From: Bartonella machadoae
GTDB lineage: Bacteria; Pseudomonadota; Alphaproteobacteria; Rhizobiales; Rhizobiaceae
NCBI RefSeq assembly: GCF_022559585.1
Contig: NZ_CP087114.1
Span: 165,095-229,094, forward strand
Reading direction: 5' to 3'
DNA: 64,000 bases
Part shown: positions 49,501-60,047 of the stretch, in pieces
Numbering within the stretch: position 1 is the first letter of the stretch
Layout: each line of letters opens with the position of its first letter
Program-made: the position numbers and the translations under genes
The notes under the pieces: model-generated
What the model was told of the DNA's origin: nothing
What the model saw: only the letters and a program-made list of their open reading frames with translations
Databases searched by the model: none

Positions 49501-49644
49501 TTAGCTTTTTGTAGTCTTCCGCTCCGTTTTTGACGCGCGTTGGCGAGTGTTCGCCTGATCACTTGGCATGGATTTCTTTCCAGTGTTTGAGGGCATTGTA
49601 TTGTGACGGCTTTTAGATGAAGTTGTTTTTCCATTATTGTTCAT
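49501..49644 (-). CDS. Small basic Ser/Thr/Lys-rich protein, 47 residues
   Basis: The frame runs from ATG 49644 to TAA 49501. A good ribosome binding site, ggag, lies six bases before the ATG. The product begins MNNNGKTTSSKSRHN and ends KTERKTTKS: hydrophilic, strongly basic, low-complexity, with no hydrophobic segment, so probably cytoplasmic and nucleic-acid-associated or disordered. It is convergent with guaB. I do not recognise a family. Base composition here is less AT-rich than the surrounding spacer, which supports a real gene. Confidence 0.6.
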   Translation of the reverse strand: MNNNGKTTSSKSRHNTMPSNTGKKSMPSDQANTRQRASKTERKTTKS

Positions 49645-50421
49645 TGTTTTCTCCTTTTAAATTATCTGGCGTAAAGCCATTACAGTAAAAACGGTCTTGC
49701 CAAATAGAGGTTCCAAGCCTTTTTTAAAAAGTTAATATTTTGCTAGGAATACTATGGGCATGCTGGTCTTTAAAGAGCAGTATTTTTCTGATTTTCAGAA
49801 AGAGAACATTTTCAAGAGAGGAGATATTTTGTTACGTGTTTTTTATAGCAGTGCTATGAAAAATGAATTTCTCAAATCATAAAGCTTTGAGAATTGTTGC
49901 ATACGCATATTGGCAAAAAGACTCTAAGAATTTATACTGTTTTGTAGTAATAAACCGGCACCATCATACTCTTTACCGGCTCCCAATGTTGCGAAAGTTC
50001 TTGGTATTTAGATGATTCATTAAAGGCATTTTTACACCTTTCTTTAGGGTTTTTTATCCACATGACAGCCCCGCTTATGACTTGCAAAAATATAGTTTAG
50101 ATTGATTCAACTAAGAGGATTTAAAATAAGAGAATCTTACAATATTCGGGGGTCTAATTCAACATGCAAAACAGTAAGTTATCATTATAAATCAATGCGT
50201 TGCAGTATAGAAGAAGTGCATATATCATATATATTGTAAGTGACAAGAATGTGAATGATAAGTATATGAAATAAAGAATTTGAAATGCTATAAAACGATA
50301 ATCAGAATCATTAATCTTTTAATGTAAATTAATGTAAATTTTTTTTGAAAAAAATTAAAGTTTATAAAGGTAATTTTCCATATTATTTAAAGACTTATAA
50401 GAATTCAAATCGGAGAAATGA
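49645..50421. other. Intergenic region with an integrase relic
   Basis: About 780 bp. The only recognisable content is the minus-strand integrase fragment at 49924-50090, listed separately. The right part is very AT-rich and should hold the promoter of the methyltransferase gene at 50422. Confidence 0.5.
49924..50090 (-). pseudogene. Integrase N-terminal relic, minus strand
   Basis: Read on the minus strand, tcatgtggataaaaa (50065-50051), then taaagaaagg, then an ATG opening MPLMNHLN and, after a shift, TFATLGAGKEYDGAGLLLQN, ending at a stop at 49924. This matches the leader and N-terminal arm-binding domain of the relic at 38122 base by base over much of about 90 bp. Only the 5' end of the gene is present. 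Confidence 0.65.
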
Positions 50422-51708
50422 ATGCGCTTAGGTGGGCGTTTGCGTGCGGCAATAGATATTCTACAAGAGATAGAAACGCGACATTGCCCTGCTGGGGAAG
50501 TTTTAAAATCTTGGGGGCTTTCGCATCGTTTTGCTGGAGCAAGTGATCGTGCAGCAATTGGTACAATTGTTTATGATGTTTTAAGGCGACGTTATTCTTT
50601 ACAATGGCGCATGGAGAGTGATGATGTGAGGGATATTGTTTTTGGTACCCTATTAGACACTGGAAAAATGACCATTGAACAAATTGATAGTGAATTAGAA
50701 GGAGATCGATTTGCACCGCAGCCCTTAGGGGTTAGACAGCGTCAATCATGGCAAAAACGACAATTAGCTGATGCGCCAGATTATATTCGTGGTGATATTC
50801 CTCAATGGTGTCAACCGCACCTTCTTCCTTTATGTACAGATAATTGGGTCATTGAAGCAGCTGCATTAGCAACGCGTCCTTCGTTAGATTTACGCGTGAA
50901 TAGCTTAAAGGCAACGCCGGAGAAGGTGCTTAAGGAATTAGCAAAAAACAAAGTTCAGTCAATCTCATGGTTTCCGCAAGCTTTAAGAATTGCGCCAATA
51001 GAAAAGTTTGACCGTCATCCCAATGTTCAAGTTGAAAGTGCCTTTCAAAGGGGAGACTTTGAAATACAAGATTTGGGGTCTCAGATTGTTGCTTATCTTG
51101 TCGAAGCAAAAGCAGGTATGCAGGTATTAGATTATTGTGCTGGGGCTGGTGGTAAAACGTTGGCTTTAGCGGCCAGTATGCAGAATCAGGGGCAAATTTA
51201 TGCTTATGATTCCAGTAAAGTCCGTTTCGCTCCTATTTTTGATCGTCTACGGCGCGCTGGTGTTTGTAATGTACAGCCACGAGGTCATGTAACGGAATTA
51301 AAGCCGTTAGTAGGTCGAATGGATAGAGTTTTATTAGATGCACCATGCAGTGGAACAGGAACATGGCGGCGGCGGCCAGATACGAAATGGCGTTTGACAT
51401 TAGAGCAAGTAAGACAACGTCAAACGGAACAGAAGGCTATTTTGAAGGAGGCTATAGATTATCTTAAACCAAATGGGCGTTTAGTCTATATTACATGCTC
51501 TCTTTTTGTGGATGAAAATGAGGAACAAATTTCTCATTTTCTTCAACAACATCCCGATTTTTATCCCGTAAATATGCGTGTACTTTGGCAGAAACATTTT
51601 CATTTTTCACCAGTGCAGCCGATCTTTTCAAATTATGGTCTCACCTTATCACCAGCAACAACAAAAACAGACGGTTTCTTTTTGTCTGTGTTGCAAAAAA
51701 AGCATTGA
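50422..51708 (+). CDS. RsmB-like rRNA cytosine-C5 methyltransferase
   Basis: 428 residues, with ggag seven bases before the ATG. An N-terminal NusB-like helical region (about 1-140) precedes the NOL1/NOP2/sun methyltransferase domain. Motifs are VLDYCAGAGGKTLALAA near residue 235 (SAM binding), LLDAPCSGTGTWRRRPD near 305 and the catalytic cysteine in YITCSLFVDENEEQ near 357. It most likely methylates a cytosine in 16S rRNA. Confidence 0.9.
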   Translation: MRLGGRLRAAIDILQEIETRHCPAGEVLKSWGLSHRFAGASDRAAIGTIVYDVLRRRYSLQWRMESDDVRDIVFGTLLDTGKMTIEQIDSELEGDRFAPQPLGVRQRQSWQKRQLADAPDYIRGDIPQWCQPHLLPLCTDNWVIEAAALATRPSLDLRVNSLKATPEKVLKELAKNKVQSISWFPQALRIAPIEKFDRHPNVQVESAFQRGDFEIQDLGSQIVAYLVEAKAGMQVLDYCAGAGGKTLALAASMQNQGQIYAYDSSKVRFAPIFDRLRRAGVCNVQPRGHVTELKPLVGRMDRVLLDAPCSGTGTWRRRPDTKWRLTLEQVRQRQTEQKAILKEAIDYLKPNGRLVYITCSLFVDENEEQISHFLQQHPDFYPVNMRVLWQKHFHFSPVQPIFSNYGLTLSPATTKTDGFFLSVLQKKH

Positions 51709-51841
51709 TATATGTTTTTCGCATTTTTTATCTTAAATTTTATAAGAAAAATATTTTTCTCAAGTGGATAGGCTTGTGAAAAGAGAAAGATTGAATAATA
51801 AGTCTTATGAGTTTCCTTTTATAATGATTGATTGGTTTCCT

Positions 51842-53395
51842 ATGAGCATAGCACATCCAGACACTGTTCTTATTATTGATTTTGGTTCACAAGTAACACA
51901 ACTTATTGCCCGGCGGGTGCGAGCAATGGGTGTCTATTGTGAAATTATTCCTTTTCAGTCCGCTCTAGAAGGTCTTAAGCAGAAACCTAAAGCTATTATT
52001 TTATCAGGGAGTCCTTATTCTGTTATTGATGTTGGCTCGCCACGTGTTCCGATAGAAGTTTTTGAAATGGGGATCCCAATTCTTGGTATTTGTTATGGTG
52101 AACAAGTGATGTGTATTCAGCTTGGAGGAAAAGTTGAAGTTGGCGATGAGCGTGAATTTGGACGCGCTTTTTTAGAAGTGCAAGAGGAGAGTGCACTTTT
52201 TGACGGTGTATGGGAAAAAGGCTCTTGTTATCAAGTATGGATGAGCCATGGTGATCGTGTAACAGCTTTACCAGAGGGTTTTCATGTCATAGGAACGTCA
52301 AAAGGAGCACCCTATGCAGCTATTGCTGATGAAAAAAGACGCTTTTACGCAGTGCAGTTTCACCCTGAAGTTGTTCACACACCGGATGGTGCAAAGCTTT
52401 TGCAAAATTTTGTTTATAAAATCTCTGGTCTTAAAGGTAATTGGTCAATGGCCTCTTATCGTGAGCAGGCAATTGCTACGATACGGAAAAAAGTTGGCAA
52501 AAACCGTGTTATTTGTGGTCTTTCCGGTGGTGTGGATTCATCCGTTGTGGCTGTGTTTCTTCATGAAGCAATAGGAGATCAACTGACCTGTATTTTTGTT
52601 GATCATGGGTTGATGCGCAAGAATGAGGCGGAAGAAGTTCTTACATTATTCCGAGATCATTATAATATAGAGCTTATTCATGTTGATGCCGCCAATCTGT
52701 TTCTCAATGCTTTAGAAGGAGAAACAGATCCAGAAAAAAAGCGCAAAACGATTGGTCGTCTTTTTATTGAAGTTTTTGAAGAGGAGACGAAAAAGATTGG
52801 AGGCGCAGAGTTTTTAGCGCAGGGCACGCTTTATCCAGATGTCATTGAGAGTGTTTCAGCAATTGGTGAGTCAGTAACTATTAAAAGTCATCATAATGTA
52901 GGTGGATTACCAGAACGGATGCAGATGAAACTTGTAGAGCCTTTGCGTGAGCTGTTTAAGGATGAAGTTCGTTCGCTAGGGCGAGAATTAGGATTACCTG
53001 AGCAGTTTATTGGCCGTCATCCTTTTCCAGGTCCCGGTCTTGCGATTCGCTGTCCAGGTGCAGTAACGCGTGAAAAATTAGAAATTTTACGTGAGGCAGA
53101 TGCTATTTATCTTGATGAAATCCGTAAAGCTGGTCTTTATGATGAAATTTGGCAGGCTTTTGCTGTTCTCCTTCCTGTGCAGACAGTTGGTGTGATGGGC
53201 GATGGGCGCACGTATGAATTTGTTTGTGCTCTTCGTGCTGTAACATCTGTAGACGGAATGACTGCTGATTTTTATCCCTATAATATGGAGTTTTTAAGCA
53301 AAACAGCAGCACGCATTATTAACGAAGTAAGAGGTATTAACCGTGTTGTATATGATATAACTTCAAAGCCTCCTGGTACTATTGAATGGGAATGA
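51842..53395 (+). CDS. guaA: GMP synthase (glutamine-hydrolysing)
   Basis: 517 residues from ATG 51842 ([17 protein letters not shown]), the usual family start; the frame is open another 26 codons upstream. The class I glutaminase domain has its nucleophile in GICYGEQVM near residue 84, with FHPEVVHT. The ATP pyrophosphatase domain has the PP-loop [10 protein letters not shown] near 226, and a C-terminal dimerisation domain ends [10 protein letters not shown]. It converts XMP to GMP, completing the pathway with guaB. Confidence 0.97.
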   Translation: MSIAHPDTVLIIDFGSQVTQLIARRVRAMGVYCEIIPFQSALEGLKQKPKAIILSGSPYSVIDVGSPRVPIEVFEMGIPILGICYGEQVMCIQLGGKVEVGDEREFGRAFLEVQEESALFDGVWEKGSCYQVWMSHGDRVTALPEGFHVIGTSKGAPYAAIADEKRRFYAVQFHPEVVHTPDGAKLLQNFVYKISGLKGNWSMASYREQAIATIRKKVGKNRVICGLSGGVDSSVVAVFLHEAIGDQLTCIFVDHGLMRKNEAEEVLTLFRDHYNIELIHVDAANLFLNALEGETDPEKKRKTIGRLFIEVFEEETKKIGGAEFLAQGTLYPDVIESVSAIGESVTIKSHHNVGGLPERMQMKLVEPLRELFKDEVRSLGRELGLPEQFIGRHPFPGPGLAIRCPGAVTREKLEILREADAIYLDEIRKAGLYDEIWQAFAVLLPVQTVGVMGDGRTYEFVCALRAVTSVDGMTADFYPYNMEFLSKTAARIINEVRGINRVVYDITSKPPGTIEWE

Positions 53396-53574
53396 TTGAA
53401 ATAAAATCTAAAGCTTTTAAGAAGAGAGCGTTATTTTAAAATTTTATATTTGAGTGGAGTCATCAGGAAAAGAGAATTTAAAAAAGATTGTTATTGATCT
53501 GGGATGATTTTTAAAAAACATTCCTTGATTATAAATTAACCAATGATTGAAATTTGAGAAGTGTGAAGTTTTGC

Positions 53575-54297
53575 ATGTCTAAGAAAAAAATTGTTGCCCA
53601 TCGTGGTGGAGCGCATCTTTATCCTGAAAATACCCTTTCTGCGTTTCGTCATGCAATTGCATTGGGAGTAGATGAAGTTGAATGCGATGTTCATCTGCTT
53701 AAAAGTGGTGAAGTGGTTGTCTTTCACGATTTTCATTTAGAACAATTGGTTGGCAAAGAAGGATATATTCACGATATTGATAATGAAACGCGCAAACAAC
53801 TTTGTGTAAAAGGAAGTAGTGAATGTCCTCCTTTATTAGAAGAACTGCTTGATCTTTTAGCACCAACCAATGTTGCACTACATCTTGAAATCAAAACATG
53901 TGGTGAAGTTGAACGTGAAATGATTTTATCTCAAAAAGCACTTACGTTGATAAAAAATCGAAATTTAGAAAATCGGGTTTCGGCAATTAGTTTTGATCCT
54001 GTAAGTCTTCGTCCCTTTATTGAAGCAGGAATACCATCTGGTCCATGCATTGATAGCTTTGAAGGTGATATGTATCATCATTTTTCTGAGTGGAAACAAT
54101 TGGGGTATTCTGATCTGAGTTTAAATGGCTCCACTGTCTCACGGCATTTTATTGAATCTGCGCTTGATGCTGGTTTTACTGTAGGGGTGTGGACAATTAA
54201 TGGAAGAGCACGGTTATCGTATTGGCTTGATATGCCTGTACATTACATCACAACAGATCAACCTGATTTAGCATTACAATTGCGGTCGAAGAGATAA
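53575..54297 (+). CDS. ugpQ: Glycerophosphodiester phosphodiesterase
   Basis: 240 residues from ATG 53575. The GDPD signature is at the N-terminus (IVAHRGGAHLYPENTLSAF), with VECDVHLLKSGEVVVFHDF carrying metal ligands and LHLEIK near residue 110. It splits glycerophosphodiesters into glycerol-3-phosphate and an alcohol. It converges on the ugpBAEC transporter, which supports the ugpQ assignment. No signal peptide is seen, so it acts inside the cell. Confidence 0.92.
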   Translation: MSKKKIVAHRGGAHLYPENTLSAFRHAIALGVDEVECDVHLLKSGEVVVFHDFHLEQLVGKEGYIHDIDNETRKQLCVKGSSECPPLLEELLDLLAPTNVALHLEIKTCGEVEREMILSQKALTLIKNRNLENRVSAISFDPVSLRPFIEAGIPSGPCIDSFEGDMYHHFSEWKQLGYSDLSLNGSTVSRHFIESALDAGFTVGVWTINGRARLSYWLDMPVHYITTDQPDLALQLRSKR

Positions 54298-54396
54298 AAG
54301 CATACATCTATAATACAAAAGAGTGCCTTTTTTAAAAAATAGAGTTGAATGTAAGAAATATTTAATGAGATTTCTTATACGATCAAGATTTTCACT

Positions 54397-55443
54397 CTAG
54401 TTACTATTTGTGCGTTTTCCATTGGTTTTATTAAAAGTATGAAAATTTTGCTGAGCAACGGTGAAACTGAGTTTTTTACCATAATCGTTTGTAAGTCGCT
54501 CTTTTATTTCAATGGTAAAAATATTATCATTCCAACGTGTTAAGACATGGCATCCTGTTCCGACAGGTTTGATAAGTTCAATTTCTGTATGAAAGACAGG
54601 TCCTTGATCTGGATATTCTCCCAATAAGATGACTTCTGGTCTGAAGGCCAAAAGATCAGTTTTTTCATTGTAAGGTAATGAATGACCTAAGTGTTGTTCT
54701 AAGGTTTGGCGATCAAGAAAATTCATAGGGGGAGAACCAATAAAATCAGCAACAAATATTGTTGCTGGGGAATCATAAATTTCCATTGGTGTTCCAATTT
54801 GCTCGATAGCGCCATTATTCATAACAACGATTCTATCGGCTAGAGTCATGGCTTCTAATTGATCATGGGTGACATACAGGCTTGTTGTGCCTAGTGAACG
54901 CTGTAGAGTTTTAATCTCAATACACATTTGTGCCCGTAATTTCGCATCGAGATTTGAGAGAGGTTCATCAAAAAGAAAGACCCGTGGTTGACGGACAATC
55001 ACGCGCCCCATTGCAACACGTTGGCGTTGTCCTCCTGATAATTGTCGTGGTTTACGATCAAGGAATGGCTCAATTTGTAAAAGTTTTGCAGCGTGTGCAA
55101 TACGTCTGTTTATTTCATCTTTAGGCGTTTTACGATTTTTAAGACCATATTCTAAGTTTCCACGTACTGTCATATGGGGATAAAGGGCATAATTTTGAAA
55201 AACCATAGCAATATCACGATCAGCAGGTTCTCGATCATTGATACGTTCGTTATCAATATAGAGTTCACCTGAGGTCACTTGTTCAAGTCCTGCAATGATA
55301 CGTAACAAAGTTGATTTACCACATCCTGAAGGGCCGACAAGAACAAGAAGTTCGCTATCAGCAATCGTTAAGTTTAAATCCTCAATGACCAGAATACCGT
55401 TTTCATACTGTTTTTTTATATTTGATAACTGGATTATGGCCAC
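54397..55443 (-). CDS. ugpC: sn-Glycerol-3-phosphate ABC transporter ATP-binding protein
   Basis: 348 residues. The ABC ATPase domain has Walker [11 protein letters not shown] near residue 37, signature [13 protein letters not shown] near 135 and Walker B VFLFDEP. A C-terminal regulatory domain of the MalK/UgpC type follows ([11 protein letters not shown]). It is the last gene of ugpBAEC, two bases after ugpE. Confidence 0.93.
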   Translation of the reverse strand: MAIIQLSNIKKQYENGILVIEDLNLTIADSELLVLVGPSGCGKSTLLRIIAGLEQVTSGELYIDNERINDREPADRDIAMVFQNYALYPHMTVRGNLEYGLKNRKTPKDEINRRIAHAAKLLQIEPFLDRKPRQLSGGQRQRVAMGRVIVRQPRVFLFDEPLSNLDAKLRAQMCIEIKTLQRSLGTTSLYVTHDQLEAMTLADRIVVMNNGAIEQIGTPMEIYDSPATIFVADFIGSPPMNFLDRQTLEQHLGHSLPYNEKTDLLAFRPEVILLGEYPDQGPVFHTEIELIKPVGTGCHVLTRWNDNIFTIEIKERLTNDYGKKLSFTVAQQNFHTFNKTNGKRTNSN

Positions 55444-55445
55444 AG

Positions 55446-56297
55446 TTACTTCTCCGTTTCAATAAGGCCTTTGATAAAAAGCTGTTGCATGCAGATAACA
55501 ACAAGAACAGGTGGGACCATTGCAACGACCGATACTGCCATAAGGATATTCCATTGAGGATCATGTTGAAGTGATTCTACGACAAGTTGCTTTAGAATAA
55601 TAAGAATAGTTTGATGATTTTGATCAGTTGTCACGATAAGAGGCCAAAGATACTGTATCCACCCATAAATGAACATAATAATAAATAAAGCGGCGATATT
55701 GCTTTTGCTAAGAGGAAGGAGAATATCTTTAAAAAATTTAAATGGTCCAGCCCCATCAACACGAGCAGCCTCTAAGAGTTCATCAGGAACAGTTAAAAAA
55801 AACTGTCGAAATAAAAATGTAGCAGTTGCTGATGCAATAAGTGGAATAATCATACCACCATAGGTATTTATCATGCCTAATTGTGCGACAACTGCATATG
55901 TTGGAATAATACGCACTTCGACGGGAAGCATTAAAGTGATAAAAATAAGAGCAAAAGCAGTTTTTCGAAAAGGGAAGCGCATGTAAACAATTGCATAAGC
56001 AGAAAAGAGCGAAATAATAATTTTTCCAATACTAATACCAAGTGCCATAATGAGTGAGTTTATTAAAAGTGGCCACAGCTTTGGCAAGCCAAGTTGCGCA
56101 AGACCATCACCAAAGATCATTTTATAATTCTCTAGAGCGTGCTTTCCCGGTAAAAGAGGGAGTATTTCTGAGCTAAATGCTGCTGAACTATGGGTTGACG
56201 CAATGATTGCAACATAAACTGGAAAGCAAATAATAAGAATACCAACAATGAGAATGAGATGGGTGAGAAATTTTAGAATAGGGCGATTTTCAACCAT
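55446..56297 (-). CDS. ugpE: sn-Glycerol-3-phosphate ABC transporter permease
   Basis: 283 residues from ATG 56297 ([13 protein letters not shown]), with aggaagcg upstream; a longer frame would begin inside ugpA. It has six membrane segments and the permease loop [20 protein letters not shown] near residue 190, which contacts UgpC. It has the usual length for UgpE. Confidence 0.93.
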   Translation of the reverse strand: MVENRPILKFLTHLILIVGILIICFPVYVAIIASTHSSAAFSSEILPLLPGKHALENYKMIFGDGLAQLGLPKLWPLLINSLIMALGISIGKIIISLFSAYAIVYMRFPFRKTAFALIFITLMLPVEVRIIPTYAVVAQLGMINTYGGMIIPLIASATATFLFRQFFLTVPDELLEAARVDGAGPFKFFKDILLPLSKSNIAALFIIMFIYGWIQYLWPLIVTTDQNHQTILIILKQLVVESLQHDPQWNILMAVSVVAMVPPVLVVICMQQLFIKGLIETEK

Positions 56298-56307
56298 AAT
56301 TCGCTTC

Positions 56308-57192
56308 CTAATATTGCACACGACGTTCAATCCAGCGAAACTGAATAAACGTTAAAACAATAACCATCAACATTAATATTGTTGATTGTGCTGCTGATGC
56401 ACCTATTATTTGATTTTTAAAACCATCATCATACACTTTGTAGACGAGGGTACTTGTTGCACGCGCAGGACCACCAGAGGTTATGTTATCAATGATACCA
56501 AATGTATCAAACATAACATAGTTAATATTGACGATAAGAAGAAAAAAAGTTGTTGGTGAAATCTGTGGAAAAACCACAGTCCAAAATCGCTTAAAAGGGC
56601 TAGCACCATCAATTGCGGCTGCCTCTATTTGGGAACGTGGAATAGACTGGAGTCCGGCAAGAAAAAAAAGAAAATTATAAGAAATTTGTTTCCAGCTGGC
56701 TGCAATCACAATAAGGATCATTGCGTGAGTGCCATTGATACGATAATTCCATACGATACCGATTTTCTCTAAAAGAAAAGGGATGACGCCAATAGTTGGA
56801 TGAAAGATAAACAACCATAAAATACCTGCTAATACTGGAGCAACAGCATAAGGCCAAAGTAAAAGCGTTGTATAAGCTTTTTTTGTGCGGATGACACGAT
56901 CAACGCAGACAGCAAAAAGAAGCGATAGCGACATTGAAACGGCAGTAACCGAAATAGAAAAGATTGCAGTTGTAAGAAGTGATTTTAGATAAGCTGGATC
57001 AGAGAGAATTGTTACATAATTTTCAAAACCAATAAAGGTTGTTGTAAATCCAAAAGGATCTTCACGCTCGAAAGACGATTTTATTGCTTGAGCAGCAGGC
57101 CACAAGAAAAACAAAAAAGTCACAATGAGTTGAGGTAAAAGCAGCCAATAGGAAAGCAAACTGTTTTTAAAATATACTTGTTTTTCTTGCAT
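56308..57192 (-). CDS. ugpA: sn-Glycerol-3-phosphate ABC transporter permease
   Basis: 294 residues, MalF-like with six membrane segments. The ABC-contact loop EAAAIDGASPFKRFWTVVFP lies near residue 200. It begins with MQEKQVYFKNSLL and pairs with UgpE to form the channel. Confidence 0.93.
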   Translation of the reverse strand: MQEKQVYFKNSLLSYWLLLPQLIVTFLFFLWPAAQAIKSSFEREDPFGFTTTFIGFENYVTILSDPAYLKSLLTTAIFSISVTAVSMSLSLLFAVCVDRVIRTKKAYTTLLLWPYAVAPVLAGILWLFIFHPTIGVIPFLLEKIGIVWNYRINGTHAMILIVIAASWKQISYNFLFFLAGLQSIPRSQIEAAAIDGASPFKRFWTVVFPQISPTTFFLLIVNINYVMFDTFGIIDNITSGGPARATSTLVYKVYDDGFKNQIIGASAAQSTILMLMVIVLTFIQFRWIERRVQY

Positions 57193-57297
57193 TCAGAGGG
57201 TTCTTTAATACAAAGAGTTTAGAAGAGTGAATAAAAAAGAACGAAAAGGGTCTGACTGTTTGGTTAAATTTTTGATATTTATAATAACAACGACACC

Positions 57298-58623
57298 TTA
57301 ATGGTTGGCTTTTTCAAATTCACGTAAGAGTTTATTACCACGTTTAACGGTTTCATCTAATCCAGCTTTTGGTGTCTTTGAACCACTAAGGACAGCTTCT
57401 AATTCTTGATCAAGAATAGAACGAATTTGTGGTAAGTTACCAAATCTTATGCCCTTTGAATTAACAGTTGGTGGGTTAAGATTAATCTGTTTAATGGCAA
57501 TATCGGCACCGGCGTTTTTATCGTAGTAATGCTGTTTTTTACTCAGTTCATAAGCAGCCTTTGTTGTTGGAAGGTAACCTGTTATCTGGTGCCATTTAGC
57601 TTGATTATCTGCTCTTGAGAGATATTTAAGAAAAGCAGCAGCGCCTTCATATTCTTTAGAGGTATGGCCTTTCAAAACCCAAATAGAGGCACCACCAATA
57701 ATTGAATTTTGAGGCGCATCTTTTACGTCATCATAGTAGGGCAGTAGAGCAAATCCAACATTGAATTGCGCTTCTGAAAGGATTCCAGCACGAGACCCTG
57801 AAGATTGCATGAAGATGGCACAATTTTGTGTCATAAACATTGGTGTTGAATCTAATGCGCCGGCAGGACCACCGTAGCGGAAAATACCTTGATCAGACCA
57901 TTTTTTAAGATCAGTCCACATGCGCACCTGTAAAGGCCCATTAAAGGTAAGCTTTGAATCGAGTCCACCAAAACCATTTTCTTTTGTTCCAAAAGGGACA
58001 TTATGTAATGCCGAAAAATTTTCTATACCAATCCATTGAGAGGCATAAGACATTGTAAAACCACAACTTGCCGCTTTAGTTTCAAGAATTTTTTTGGAAA
58101 ATTTTTCTACATCTTGCCATGTTTTAGGGGGGGTCTCGGGATCAAGTCCTGCTTTTTTAAAGATATCTTTATTATAATAAAGGATTGGTGTTGAAGCATT
58201 GAATGGCATAGAAAGCATTCGCCCCTGAACATCAGAATAGTAACCACTGATAGCAGGTAAATAATCAGTAGGATCGAATTCTTGTTTTGTATCAGCCATA
58301 AGTTGATAAATGGGATAAACAGCACCTTTGGCAGCCATCATTGTTCCGGTACCAATTTCATAAATTTGGGCAAGAACGGGTTGTTGCTTTCCGCGAAATG
58401 CTGCTATGAGTGAAACCATGCCTTCTTCATATTCACCACGAAATGAAGGAACAACTTTGTAATCAGATTGGCTGGCATTAAAGTCGTTAATAAGATGTTC
58501 AGTTTGTTTTCCTAGTTCACCGCTCATGGAATGCCAAAAACTAATTGTTGTTTGCGCAAAACCCACTGTTGCCATGCTGATAGCAACCGTAAATGTTGCT
58601 ATAGAAAGATAAAAACGATTCAT
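57298..58623 (-). CDS. ugpB: sn-Glycerol-3-phosphate ABC transporter substrate-binding protein
   Basis: 441 residues from ATG 58623, with ggggg upstream; a frame extending 22 codons further lacks a signal-peptide start. The signal peptide is MNRFYLSIATFTVAIS, ending GFAQ. The mature binding protein starts ISFWHSMSGELGKQ and has SMPFNASTPILYYNKDIF near residue 130, as in UgpB. It captures glycerol-3-phosphate or its diesters in the periplasm. A Pho-box-like site lies 59 bases upstream. Confidence 0.93.
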   Translation of the reverse strand: MNRFYLSIATFTVAISMATVGFAQTTISFWHSMSGELGKQTEHLINDFNASQSDYKVVPSFRGEYEEGMVSLIAAFRGKQQPVLAQIYEIGTGTMMAAKGAVYPIYQLMADTKQEFDPTDYLPAISGYYSDVQGRMLSMPFNASTPILYYNKDIFKKAGLDPETPPKTWQDVEKFSKKILETKAASCGFTMSYASQWIGIENFSALHNVPFGTKENGFGGLDSKLTFNGPLQVRMWTDLKKWSDQGIFRYGGPAGALDSTPMFMTQNCAIFMQSSGSRAGILSEAQFNVGFALLPYYDDVKDAPQNSIIGGASIWVLKGHTSKEYEGAAAFLKYLSRADNQAKWHQITGYLPTTKAAYELSKKQHYYDKNAGADIAIKQINLNPPTVNSKGIRFGNLPQIRSILDQELEAVLSGSKTPKAGLDETVKRGNKLLREFEKANH

Positions 58624-58681
58624 GGATCCCCCTTTTTGAAGTGATGAAATACAGGGTTTCCCCAGATTTATAGTATTACAC

Positions 58682-58699
58682 ATGAACATGCCATGACAG
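58682..58699 (-). promoter_or_regulatory. Candidate Pho box upstream of ugpB
   Basis: On the minus strand the site reads CTGTCAT-GGCA-TGTTCAT, two 7-base half-sites with a 4-base spacer. The first matches the enterobacterial Pho consensus CTGTCAT fully, the second in 4 of 7 bases. A TATAAA -10-like element follows nine bases later. The ugp genes are PhoB-regulated in other bacteria; here it is a prediction. Confidence 0.5.
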
Positions 58700-59119
58700 T
58701 TTTGTTTCAGAAATATGTTGATTCATTTAAACAGGAACCACCAAAAGGTCAAACGAATTTGTTGAAACCTACAATTTTTCCTTTATCAGAATGATTGTAT
58801 ATTAATAATGATACAATTCTGTAAACGTCGAATAAAAAACAAAAGAGTTTAAATGGCAAGGCAAAAAGAAAGATGAAGGATACCAACTATAAATATCATT
58901 GAGAGAAGGTTATTGAAGTCTTTGAATTTATTTTTTCCAAAAAAAGAATGTATTTTTTAGGCGCGGCATAAACAAAAAACATCCATAATCCCATTTCTTA
59001 TCATGCTTTTATTCAATAAATTATTTCAGTATTGCACACCATTTTACCATTATTGGTAAGATTGTAAGTTATATCTCTATAATTTTACATATTTTTATTC
59101 ACTTCTTTGTAGACTCGTT
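58700..59119. other. Intergenic region between ugpB and znuA
   Basis: About 420 bp upstream of ugpB and beyond the znuA stop. No gene or RNA is seen. Confidence 0.45.
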
Positions 59120-60046
59120 TTAGCTTTTTGTTATCGCATCAATAATGGTTTTAACATTATGTTTCATCATATCAAGATACGTTGCAGCAGGACCATTTTC
59201 GTCCGATAATGCATCGGAATATAGAGTTCCACCAATTTTTAAACCTGTTTCTTTTGAAATCTGCTTTATGAGGCGGGGATTAGAGATGTTTTCAACGAAT
59301 AGGGCGGTTGCTTTATTCGCTTTAATTTGTTTGATAAGTTTGGCTACATCGGCTGCTGTTGCTTCAGCTTCTGTTGAAGCGCCTTGGGGTGCTAGTATGG
59401 TGAAACCATACTCTTGTGCAAAATAGCCAAAGGCATCATGAGATGTAATAATAATACGCTTCTCTGTTGGGATAGTCGCAATCTTTTTTGTAAGTGCTTC
59501 TTGTGTTGCTTTAAGCTTTTGGATGTAGATGTTGGAATTTCTTTGGTAGCTCGCGCAGGATTTTTGATCGATTTTGCATAAAGCAGCAGCGATATTTTTG
59601 GTATAAATTTCAACATTAGGAAGAGTTTGCCAAGCATGTGGATCAAGATCACTGTGATGGTGATGTTGGTGGGAAGTGTGTTCTTGCGTTTGAATTTTGA
59701 GGGGAGAAATGTTAGCACTCACTTCGACAAGAAGCGCTTTTGTCCCGCTTGCTGTGATGAGACGATCCATGAAACTTTCTAAATGCAAACCGTTGATAAA
59801 AATAATGTGAGCATTTCTAAGAATTTTAGCATCACGGGGGCTAGGTTCATAAGTATGGGTATTCGCATTAGGGCCAACGAGGGTCGTTATAGAAATATGA
59901 TCGCCTCCTACATTTTTTACTAAATCTGCAAGAATGGAAAAGCTTACAACAACTTTAATCTTGTTGTGCGCAGCAGCAGAAAATGGAAAAAGGACAAACA
60001 AGAAAAGAGTTCCAAGCAGAACAAATTGTTGTATAAATTTAGGCAT
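59120..60046 (-). CDS. znuA: Zinc ABC transporter substrate-binding protein
   Basis: 308 residues with a signal peptide (VLLGTLFLFVLFPFSAAA). It is a cluster A-I metal-binding protein with metal ligands in NTHTYEPSPRD and DLDPHAWQ. The histidine-rich loop near residue 125 (HTSHQHHHHSD) is typical of zinc-specific members. Together with the Zur-like boxes this favours zinc over manganese or iron. It is the last gene of znuCBA. Confidence 0.88.
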   Translation of the reverse strand: MPKFIQQFVLLGTLFLFVLFPFSAAAHNKIKVVVSFSILADLVKNVGGDHISITTLVGPNANTHTYEPSPRDAKILRNAHIIFINGLHLESFMDRLITASGTKALLVEVSANISPLKIQTQEHTSHQHHHHSDLDPHAWQTLPNVEIYTKNIAAALCKIDQKSCASYQRNSNIYIQKLKATQEALTKKIATIPTEKRIIITSHDAFGYFAQEYGFTILAPQGASTEAEATAADVAKLIKQIKANKATALFVENISNPRLIKQISKETGLKIGGTLYSDALSDENGPAATYLDMMKHNVKTIIDAITKS

Positions 60047-60047
60047 A

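Noticed and set aside
20809..50421. tRNA genes beside the integrase relics
   Set aside because: No cloverleaf or T-arm sequence could be found next to any of the three relics.
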